64,000 bases of DNA from Vandiemenella viatica (lineage: Eukaryota; Arthropoda; Insecta; Orthoptera; Morabidae): contig CM061918.1 of the NCBI GenBank assembly GCA_031002005.1, positions 65,258,531 through 65,322,530 of the forward strand, given 5' to 3'. Under the pieces are notes generated by a model. It ran no database searches and was not told where the DNA came from. It saw only the letters and a program-made list of their open reading frames with translations. Shown here piece after piece: positions 55,801 through 64,000 of the stretch. Numbering within the stretch: position 1 is the first letter of the stretch; each line of letters begins with the position of its first letter. The position numbers and the translations under genes were made by a program.

Positions 55801-56237
55801 GCCCCTAATATGGTTCAGTACGCCGTCGCGCCTCGGGGAGGTATAGCGTCGAGTCCTCGTCCCCTCTTACCGCCCGTTCCCATTGCGGTTTTTAGACGGT
55901 TTTCCGCAGTCATTAAGGCGAATGCCTGGACGGTCCCCAATTTCCTCCTAATAAACTACACGGAACACAACCAAAAATTCATTTAGCTCGCACAGAACAC
56001 GTTTCGCCACTCAACTTTCTTCCCCGGGAGGCGTATGGCTCAGCGACTAGCTGGTCACATCGCAAAGATCCTGAAGAAGGTGACGCGTTTGGTATGGTAA
56101 TAGTGGGATATGTGCAAGGAAGAAGAAGTAATTGTTCAGCGCCTTCCTAACTCCCTCAACTACAAATGAAAAAATTCTCAGGTTTTTTTTTTTTTTAAAA
56201 AAAAGAAAGGTTGATTAAGGCAAATAGCTAGCGATCA
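55801..56237. other. tRNA-SINE-like fragment and unassigned DNA
   Basis: 55820..55975 has a B-box-like CGTCGAGTCCTCG and a body resembling family A (GGCGAATGCCTGGACGG). 56030..56110 has ATGGCTCAGCGACTAGCTGG, another tRNA-like head. Both are too diverged to classify. Confidence 0.35.
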
Positions 56238-56240
56238 TAA

Positions 56241-56785
56241 GGGGCCATCCATAAATTACGTCACACCTTGAGGGGGGGGGAGGGGGGGAGGGAGTCAACA
56301 AAGTGTGACATCGTGTGACAAGGGGGGGGGGATGTGTCATAAACCTTGTGACATCACATGCATAATTTGAATCACTTTTTGATTCGTGGCGGAAGATGAA
56401 GATGATGACACATCGAATGTTCCCAACACTACCGAAATCAAGAATGAAGTGACTATTATGCCAATAATAAACAGTACCAAGGAATTGGTTCAAAATCCAT
56501 GGACACATGATGACTCAATTATGTATCATTAATTCGATTTTTTGTGTTTTTTTATATTTTCTTAAATGTTTGATTTATTTTTGATATGATTTTTTTTAAC
56601 TAGAAATACATAAATCGTTTTGGAAGTGCTGTTTTAATTTATAAATTATAAATTGCAAAATATGTGACGTCACACCAGGGGAAGGGGGGGGGGGGGGTCC
56701 CACAAATGTGACAACCTGTGACATGGGGGAAGGGAGGGGTCCAAAAAATCATGAAATTCGTGAGACGTAATATGTGGATGGCCGC
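56241..56785. mobile_element. GC-rich palindromic MITE 2 (545 bp)
   Basis: TAA flanks both sides (56238..56240, 56786..56788). Ends GGGGCCATCCATAAATTACG and its reverse complement; interior GTGACATCGTGTGACA-type units and G runs. Related to 29804..30103 but with a different core. Confidence 0.78.
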
Positions 56786-56915
56786 TAACTTCGTCGATTC
56801 GAACTGCGGTCTTGGCTGGTATTTTTGCTGACCTGAAAACTGACGTTTTTTAGTCTTTTTTATGTGAAGTACGCTAGGACGCTTTCACGTAACTCTGTAT
56901 GTCTCTTTTATCCTA

Positions 56916-57156
56916 ACCGAACGTGGTGGGTGAACGGTAACGTTCTGGCCTCGCATTCTGGAAGACGCGGGTTCGAATCCCCGTCCGGGTATCCAGATTT
57001 GGGTTTTCCATGGTTTCCCCAAATCACTCCAAGCCGGGAATCTTCCTTCAAAAAGGCCATGGCCGAATTCCTTCCCGTTCCTTGTCCCCATTCCCATCCC
57101 GCCTCTAATGACCTTAGCCGTCGACAAGGCGTAAAGTAAAAAAAAAAAAAAAAAAC
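56916..57156 (+). mobile_element. SINE family A, full length
   Basis: ACCGAACGTGGTGGGTGAAC head, intact B-box, small deletion in the CTCCAGGCGAATGCC block, 3' end CGTCGACAAGGCGTAAAG and poly-A. Confidence 0.88.
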
Positions 57157-57753
57157 TTCTTTCATCCGGTGGGAATATTCAACTATGACGTAGCTTATAA
57201 GAAACTATACCACCAAGTTAAAAGATCGTGAGAAAATACACACGACTGACCTAAAAATGCAGAAGTGAAATAGGTCTCTCAGTGGAGAATATCCTAGAAT
57301 ACAATCCATAATTAACGATGAAGGAGCTTCATTTGGAGTCTTGGAAAGGAATAAGGTGGATGAAGATAGTGAAGATATAACGCATAAATATGTGATAAAT
57401 CTTGGATAGATATCCGGCAAAGAATGTACTTTGAAGAGCTGAGATCACCACTATCGTAAACTATCACTTGGTTTCAGGCAAAAGGGAAGAGTACCGAAAT
57501 AAAACAGGAACCGAAACAGATTATCCAGTGAGGTGTTGAACAATAGTGCAAGAGTTTTAAAAAAAAATTCGCGTAATCCAAAAGTAGAAAAGAATGGTTA
57601 GGAGTTTGCCTCCTGCACTAAAATATACATATCCCCACCACTATTACACTTACGGCAAAGTTTAGTTTTTGTGTACGTACAAGTAAGTTCGTTTGGGATT
57701 TCCGCGTAGGGTTATTTCAATTTGCCGCGTAATTCACCTCTGTCACGGCAACC
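57157..57753. other. Noncoding DNA
   Basis: No feature recognised. Confidence 0.4.
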
Positions 57754-57952
57754 CTAACCTAACCTGGTATAGGTGACCTATAGTTTTACGCGGAATCGGA
57801 ACCACGGACCGTCTTAGCATACCCACATTTGCCAAGCAAAGCTCTGCCATTTTAAGTGCCTGTAGTTATTCAGTCGTAGACCCGGATTCGAACCGCGGTG
57901 CTTTAAATCCCGAACAAGGTATCTTAACCGCCTAAGCCTTAACACACTTTGC
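57754..57952 (-). mobile_element. SINE family B, diverged copy
   Basis: Minus strand: GCTTAGGCGGTTAAGATACC head, GCGGTTCGAATCCGGG B-box and CGGTCCGTGGTTCCG body. Confidence 0.6.
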
Positions 57953-58063
57953 TACTTAAAGTGTTACGTAATTGCCGCTATTTATCTCGATGGTACTCAG
58001 TCACCAGTAACAATTGCCGCACACACCTACTTTCGTATAAGCGAATTTTTAATTCATAGTTTT

Positions 58064-58503
58064 GAGGACTTCCATTAATTACGTGAGGTGAAATGGGGGG
58101 AGTCCGGCTATATCTCACTAACTCTCACCAAAGGGTAGGGAGGGGGTCGACGAAAACCTCACGTGAGATTTTGAAATTACTGAAAGACAGTAGAGCTAAA
58201 AAAAAATGTCCACAGACGACACAAATGACCATTTTAAAGGGGGGGGGGGCTATAAGGTTTAGAAACGACGCGGATACCGCCTTTAGGGGGTTTTAACCGC
58301 CCTCGGAAACAGGAGAGCTAAAAAAAAAAAAAGTCTCAAATAATTACTAGGTCGATCAGTAAGGGGAGGGGGGGGGAATCCGTCAAAATCTTACCGTCTT
58401 CTTTGGGTGGGTACGACCAGATCTCATTAAATCTCACCAGAGATTGGGGGGGGGGGGTCCGGAATTCCGGGAAAAACGCGTCACGTAATTAATGGACGCC
58501 CCC
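58064..58503. mobile_element. GC-rich palindromic MITE 3 (440 bp)
   Basis: The ends are related to GGGGGCGTCCATTAATTACG, with the left end decayed (GAGGACTTCCATTAATTACG). G-run-rich interior with TCTCACC motifs. No clear duplication. Confidence 0.7.
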
Positions 58504-58514
58504 TTCCGTTGTTT

Positions 58515-58886
58515 GGGGGCATTCATAAATTACGTGAGGTGTTTTTCCAGATTTCCGGACCCCCCCCTCCCCTCTGGTGAGATTTCGTGAGATATGGCCG
58601 AACCCCCCCCCCCCCTCTGGTGAGATCTGGTCCGTGAGAACACCCTCATTTTTTTTAGGTCTCACCCTTCAAAATCCGTTTTTTTCGACGAAATTCCTCC
58701 CTAAAATCGCTTTTCGCGCAATTTGTAACTTTTTTTTGTTTAGCTCTAATATGTGAAAAAAAATTTCAAAACCTCACGTGAGATTTCCGTAGACCCCCCC
58801 CCCCCCCCCCGGGTGAGATTTGGTGAGATTTCGCCGGACCCCCCCCCCCTCCCCCATTTGACCTCACGTAATTTATGGATGCCCCC
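58515..58886. mobile_element. GC-rich palindromic MITE 4 (372 bp)
   Basis: The ends GGGGGCATTCATAAATTACG and reversed GGGGGCATCCATAAATTACG lie inside an 11-bp direct repeat TTCCGTTGTTT (58504..58514, 58887..58897). Long C runs (58796..58810 and others). Closest to MITE 1. Confidence 0.78.
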
Positions 58887-59000
58887 TTCCGTTGTTTCAG
58901 ATAATATGTTAAGATACCTTAATTCCATCAACAAATGAAAACCATCCCAATCTCTCACGCTTGAAATCAAGTGCTAGCTGTTGGTCCTCTATTGACTTGG

Positions 59001-59552
59001 TGATAATCAACAGAGCCGAATCTAAAGATACCGCACAGATACCGGAAAGAATGAGTGAGCGCGCAACAAGAGGCAATGACCATGGGGAATGTTTACCCCT
59101 AAAAGGGAACATCTTGGAAGATGAACTGGGGTGGTTTCCCGTTGGGTTCCCCAGAGTCACAGTATTCGTTAGTGTTGAAAGTAGGGTTGATTGTGGTAGT
59201 CTACGTATTCAGTGTAGAGCGTTATTTGTATTGTGGATGAGAGATGGAAGAAGAGAGAGGATGAAACACGGTGCCGGTCCATTCAAGCCTACTCTTCCGA
59301 AACACGTCAACGTGGCCTCCCGGCTTAACGTCCCCTTCCGAAGGACGAAACACTGTCAATATTGTCGAATGCCCTCATTCAATATTCACTGCGGAGAAGT
59401 TTTCGATTAACCCAGGACTCTGTTCCAGAACCTGAAGATTAGAAGTATGCACCACCACTTTTCCTACCCTGCCGGCCAAGTCCTGATGATGAAAATTTCC
59501 TCTACTGCCAGGTTCTAACAAGCCAACCCCGTGTCAGTGTCGAACACCATCC
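59001..59552. other. Noncoding DNA
   Basis: Several open frames, none recognised. Possibly fragments of elements. Confidence 0.35.
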
Positions 59553-59894
59553 AGGGAGCGTCCATAAACTACGTGGATCCGTCTATGGGGAGGGGGGAGG
59601 GTTGGCTAGAAAGCTACCCTGAGCTACATGGGGTGAGGGGGATAAAGAACACACAACAGCATGTGAATATTTATTTCCGTCATTTAACTGTCTCGGTATG
59701 TAATTTACGATAGTCTTACAAGAGAAAAAACTACAAAACATCTTCTGGATTCAACAGGGAAGAAAGCTACGTGTCACGTAGGGGAGTGGGGAGGGGGGGA
59801 ATGCGTAGAGGCAAAAGCCACGTCGGGCTACGTGGGGTAGAGGGGGGTTCACAGAACGCCAAAATGGAGCTACGTGGTTTATGGACGCTCCCCT
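59553..59894. mobile_element. GC-rich palindromic MITE 5 (342 bp)
   Basis: AGGGAGCGTCCATAAACTAC and the reverse complement at the right end. Inner repeats of CTACGTGGGG and G runs. Distinct subfamily from MITEs 1-4. Confidence 0.75.
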
Positions 59895-60015
59895 AGATAC
59901 CACAACCAACTGAGCCAACCGGGTGGGGGGTGGGGGGGGTTGTTTGTTTACTCGGACCAAAATTATACTTCCGAGAAGATAGGAAGTCGGATCTTATGGT
60001 GGGATTCCTGGCTAA

Positions 60016-61557
60016 GGCCGGTTACACACTGGGTGGTTTCGTCCGCTCCGGAAATTACTCCGTCGCCGCCCTTCAGGTAGTGGCGCAAGGGATCAAATGG
60101 GAGCTTACACACTGGGCGGAGGGGAAAACCCGCGGTAGCGCTGCCGTCGACGGCAGGTATACGACCGCGCGCTGCCACTATATTCAACGGTTGTTTGACC
60201 GTCCCAGTCCAGACTGGCCCATGTGGCCAGATGGGCGCTTGCACACTAGGCGGATTCTAACCGCTTGTGCGTTTTCAGTCTGTGTTATCATTTTTTTAAT
60301 TTAAAAATCGTAATATGAGTTAAGTGGTGATAGATAATGATCTTCTCATTTCGTTAGTGGAAGCTAGACCAGTTTTAAGAGACAAAACAGTGGTTTCTTT
60401 TAAAGATCGGGACGCTACCAGGAACGCTTGGAAAGAAGTGTGCCTTGAAAGTGGAATGATTTTGACGAAATGGAAAATTAGGAAAAAGGTCTTTGGATAG
60501 TAAACTATTGATCACGTATTTACATAAATTTTTACCACTTCAACTAGAATTTGAATAATATTGAATCACATTTTATAGAAAGATTTTGGTTTTTAATAGT
60601 ATATAACTCTGTCCTCATATCTTAGACATTTGCCAAGGAACACTTTCAACATTCGAAATACTGTCGCTCGACTTTGTGAGATTTTTTTTTTCTTTTCTTT
60701 TTTAACACAGCATTGACGAATGCGGTGAGACAAGCTGTTTAGTAAATTCAGCATCATCTTCGCCATTTACTTTCGATTTTTCTTTGTAAAGTAATCATTT
60801 TTAGAACACTCAACATTTTACAACTTAAGCAAAAATGTTTAACTAGTCGTTTGTGCTTGTAAGAATAAAAGCAATGTAGAGCAAACTCAACAATGATGAG
60901 TCGGTTACACAGTGAACTATATATGTATTAGTTACAAATAAATGAAAGACTTAGTCATTATATGGCATAGTGTATTTTTCAAACTTTTCTTGTACACCTA
61001 TTCATATTCACCTAAAGGAGTTTTCACCCTAATTAACATAAAATAAATATAGGGGATTGGAATTATATAAAATTAAATGTTTATCTTTAGTAGATCCATG
61101 AGAAATCTGCTTACTTCAAGGTGATTACCAGCATTTCCACACTTTGAATACAATTCATCAACTGTTTCGCAAGCAACTCTCGATATAAACATCCCAAATT
61201 AATTGAAAAATTTGCTGTTATCGTTCCTCAAATATTCTGTTCTCCTTTGGTTTTTTCTTTTCCTATTTCTATGGCGACGGAACCGTTAAAATAAAAATTT
61301 CAAAACCTAACTACGAAATAATAAACACCAAATTAACTAAATTAACATCTAATTTCACAAAAAGAAACTCAAGTCGCCAAAAGCAAGGTACTGACGCCCG
61401 ACCACGTCACCTTTTTCCTGCTCTTCTTAGCAATGGAAGTTACACCGCTGAAATGGCAGCTGTAGTTCGACCGCTCAATGTGTAAACACCTCAAATTCTG
61501 TAGGCGGCGACGGAGAAATTTCCGGAGCGGACGAAACCGCTCAGTGTGTAACCGGCC
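60016..61557 (+). mobile_element. Harbinger-type element with MADF ORF fragment, 1542 bp
   Basis: The ends GGCCGGTTACACACTG are perfectly inverted, with TAA on each side (60013..60015, 61558..61560), the PIF/Harbinger target. Inverted similarity continues to GGTTTCGTCCGCTCCGG. Inside, 60330..60500 encodes a MADF-like domain fragment. The transposase gene is missing or decayed in the AT-rich remainder. Confidence 0.85.
60320..60500 (+). pseudogene. MADF-domain protein fragment of a Harbinger element
   Basis: The frame reads NDLLISLVEARPVLRDKTVV, then FKDRDATRNAWKEVCLES and KWKIRKKVFG before a stop. The pattern L-V-E-x-R-P-x-L and R-x-A-W-x-x-V is the MADF (Myb/SANT-like) DNA-binding signature common in the accessory protein of Harbinger elements. 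Confidence 0.75.
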
Positions 61558-61560
61558 TAA

Positions 61561-62064
61561 GAACGTCATTACGGCCGTTCACAATGATGCCTAATCTCTA
61601 CCTGCCAAAACGATACCACGTGAAGTAGACGTTGACATTTACTGACAAAGAGGACTTTAGAAGCAAAAAAAAAAAATCGTGGCTCAGGCTGCGTAGCAAT
61701 GTGGAGACAAGTCTCGTCAAAGTGAAACCGACTAGACGGCGCATTGACGGCCGCTGCCTTTGATCCCATCGGCTCATTGTGCATTGTGCAAGTCATCTTA
61801 GCCTCATCTCCATCTGACAATAGCGTCGCTACTGGCGGAGATACACGGTGGTACAATGAAACAGGTTCTATACAACCGACTCCCTATTCTTTTGTAACCA
61901 GGAAAATGACGGTACTGCAGAACAAGTAGCTAACTACCTACATATGATGTGGTATTTACCTACAATACAACGCAAGATCCTGACGTAATTCAATCATTCT
62001 GTCACGGCATTCCAGAGAACACCAGTTCAATTTACATTGTGACCATCCGTATTTAAATTTTAAG
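61561..62064. other. Noncoding DNA
   Basis: No feature recognised. Confidence 0.4.
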
Positions 62065-62066
62065 TG

Positions 62067-62340
62067 CCGGCCTCTGAAGCTTGCATGCCGAAGGTCGCCG
62101 GTTCTATTCCGGCCTAGGGCATGGGTGTTTAAGTGTTGTGTGTGTGAATGTCATGTCCGTAGCAACAACATACCGGAGAAACTGATAAGCTAGATGAGTC
62201 ACGACAATCACACTGAGCTGGCCTATATAGCCGAATGCCATTTTTTTCATGATTCCCGGAGATCATCTCAGACGAATGCCGGGGTGCTTTCTTCATAAAA
62301 GCTATGATAAATTTCCTCATCAATAATCCTCTCGTCACAA
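62067..62340 (+). mobile_element. SINE family C (different head, family-A-like tail)
   Basis: The head GCCGGCCTCTGAAGCTTGCA with GGTCGCCGGTTCTATTCCGG (B-box) differs from family A. The 3' half (ATGATTCCCGGAGATCATC, ACGAATGCCGGGGTGC, AAATTTCCTC) resembles the family A body. This suggests two tRNA heads sharing one body. Confidence 0.55.
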
Positions 62341-62760
62341 AATACAAAATAAAACAACTATTAACACGAAGAACAAGATAATTATACCAAATTCATTACA
62401 TTTAGACCTGTTGTGCGTATGATATGAGGGAGATACTATTGACATCATCTTTATCTGAGGGAAGTATTGGGACAGTATTGGTCATATACTGTTTGATATT
62501 CAACAGCATAATACAGGCCTGCCACTTGCACTAGCAATGAAAAATACAAAGCTTCTGGGAAACCTTTAAAAGACACCCAGTTAGTAACATCGCAGGTTAG
62601 ACATAATTTTTACTTGAGCCCTTTCCACCCACGGCCTACACATTCCCGAAAAGCCACAGTGGATCTTGCAGCTGGAAGAAACACGACAGCTAGCCTGGAA
62701 GTTACTGTACATGAAAGTTGTAAAAGGTTGGAAACACTGTGAAAGCAATACCAGGACATT
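62341..62760. other. Noncoding DNA
   Basis: No feature recognised. Confidence 0.4.
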
Positions 62761-62985
62761 ACCGAGCGTGGTGGGTAAATGCTTAACATTCTGGAGGATG
62801 CCGGTTCGAATCGCCGTCCGGGCATCCAGATTTGGGTTTTCCATGGTTTCCCCAAATCACAGCAGGAGAATTCCGGAACGCTTCCTTCAAAACGCCATGG
62901 CCGAATTACTTCCAGTTCCTTCTACCCCGTCCCGTCCCGCCTCTAATAACCTCAGGCGTAAACCAATAAGTAAAAATAAAATAAA
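62761..62985 (+). mobile_element. SINE family A, copy with short head deletion
   Basis: ACCGAGCGTGGTGGGTAAAT head. About 14 bp (the GCCTCGCATTCGG block) is missing. B-box GGTTCGAATCGCC, A-rich tail. Confidence 0.85.
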
Positions 62986-63537
62986 ACAAGACATCAATAC
63001 CAAGTGAAAAGAAACTTACACAAGTAAATGAACAGGTATTCCATGTTCGATTATAAGCTGAACATTCTTAAGTTTGGATTCAACAGCCATTCTGGACAGT
63101 AATAGAGATCCAAGCTATTGGCATGAAATTTAACACAGTTCTACATATTTTTCACATTACTTGTCGTATTTCACTCCATTGTAAACCGTATATGTCAATC
63201 ACCTTTTTACTCTTCTGGTTTGCTTATCCGTCGACATCAGTGTCATTAGAGCCGGGAGAGGATAGGAGGCAAGGAACGGGAAGGATATTTAGTCTTTTGA
63301 AGGAACCATTCCGGCATTTAACAGCTACGTACAACCAACATAATAATTGAATTATTGTAAGATATAACAGATGGTACGTAAATCGCGATGCTAGTTTATC
63401 GTGTTATCACCAGGCGTGCTATTTATTCTCATGTCACCTCAACAACCATTTTTTTTCGAAATAGAAAAAGGGAAAATAAGTACTTACAACAAGGTTGTCT
63501 CTCCTGGAACTGCAAAATCCAACACTATAGTAATCAA
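62986..63537. other. Noncoding DNA with a minus-strand SINE A fragment
   Basis: 63228..63321 is a minus-strand family A 3' fragment (reverse of CATTAGAGCCGGGAG...CCGGCATTT). The rest is unrecognised. Confidence 0.45.
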
Positions 63538-63779
63538 ACCGAGCGTAATGGGTGATCGGTTAACGTTCTGGCCTCGCATTCGGGAGGACGCAGGTTCGAA
63601 CCCCCGTCCGGTCATCCAGATTTGGGTTTTCCATGGTTTCCCCAAATCACTCAAGGTGAATGCCTGGATGCTTCCTTCAAAAAGGCAATGGCCGAATTCC
63701 TTCCGTTCTTTGTCCCCAGTCCCATCCCGCCTCTAATGACCTTAGCCGTCGACGAGGCGGGGAAAAAAAAAAAAAAAAC
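63538..63779 (+). mobile_element. SINE family A, full length
   Basis: ACCGAGCGTAATGGGTGATC head, B-box GGTTCGAACCCCC, 3' end GCCGTCGACGAGGCGG and a 16-bp poly-A. Confidence 0.88.
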
Positions 63780-64000
63780 ACGAAGTGCTCTATGCATCAG
63801 AAACTTATTCTCTATCACAAAACACTAAAAGGCCAACTAGAAGTGAAGGAACGTAGAATGAAAAAAAATCCTAGCACCAATATTGAGTGCATTACCCAAA
63901 CCCAAATTCAGAAATATATCAAAAAGTCTTGGTACAAAAACAAGAGAGCCACAAGGTAACATGGTACAGTAGCGATTGGCAGAGGAAGTCAGTTGTGGAC

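Larger units (their letters stand above)
57985..59000 (-). mobile_element. LINE family L copy split by two MITEs
   Basis: The 3' part is at 57990..58063 (AACAATTGCCGCACACACC) and the coding part resumes at 58887..59000 (minus DQQLALDFKRERLGWFSFVDG, matching DHKLALDFRHKGVGRFSFLDKG of other copies). The MITEs at 58064..58503 and 58515..58886 sit between. Confidence 0.65.

Noticed and set aside
53310..63779. tRNA genes at the many GGTTCGAATCCC motifs
   Set aside because: Each is followed by the same SINE body and often poly-A with TSDs; the heads do not fold as clean cloverleafs.

Overview
The window is eukaryotic nuclear DNA from an animal, most likely an insect with a large, repeat-rich genome. 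The evidence is one split gene with consensus GT-AG introns of about 0.9 to 4.9 kb in AT-rich DNA, plus a dense load of mariner, Tc1, hAT, Harbinger, Helitron, LINE and tRNA-derived SINE elements of the kinds common in arthropods. I cannot name the species; a polyneopteran (stick insect, cockroach or orthopteran) is a guess from repeat load and intron size. No rRNA, prokaryotic operon, CRISPR array or viral gene is visible. A run of exactly 1000 N (38419..39418) is an assembly gap.

The only host gene I can build lies on the minus strand between about 24.75 kb and the left edge. Seven consecutive coding exons (24748..24512, 20730..20540, 15655..15503, 10993..10807, 9912..9724, 8061..7697, 3240..3069) have matching splice sites and codon phases. 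Joined, they give an open frame of 498 codons. The start codon is upstream of 24748 and the 3' end is left of the window. The product starts with the hydrophobic core of a signal peptide, followed by Ala/Pro-, Thr- and Pro-rich segments, then a long Gln/Leu/Arg coiled coil. I read it as a secreted low-complexity protein of unknown function. An intact mariner (17744..19060) sits in one of its introns.

Most of the rest is transposable elements, often with readable target-site duplications (TSDs). They include hAT MITEs and one larger hAT derivative (8-bp TSDs), three Harbinger-type elements with MADF or transposase relics, a Helitron carrying a tRNA-like module, an 810-bp Tc1-type foldback, a TIR family carrying internal ~130-bp tandem units, GC-rich palindromic MITEs that are partly nested, six copies of one 5'-truncated LINE, and at least three SINE families.

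The most interesting signal is a set of hammerhead-ribozyme-like motifs at 9163..9202 / 9411..9451, 29659..29703 / 30162..30206 and 31318..31358 / 31719..31760. They occur as inverted pairs inside short palindromic elements, one of which has a perfect 18-bp TSD. CUGANGA and GAAA cores, pairable stems I and II and a two-base-pair stem III are readable by eye. This matches what is known of hammerheads in Penelope-like retroelements. Whether they self-cleave, and why they are paired head to head, is open. The right part (47-64 kb) holds mainly SINEs, LINE relics and MITEs, with no convincing host gene.
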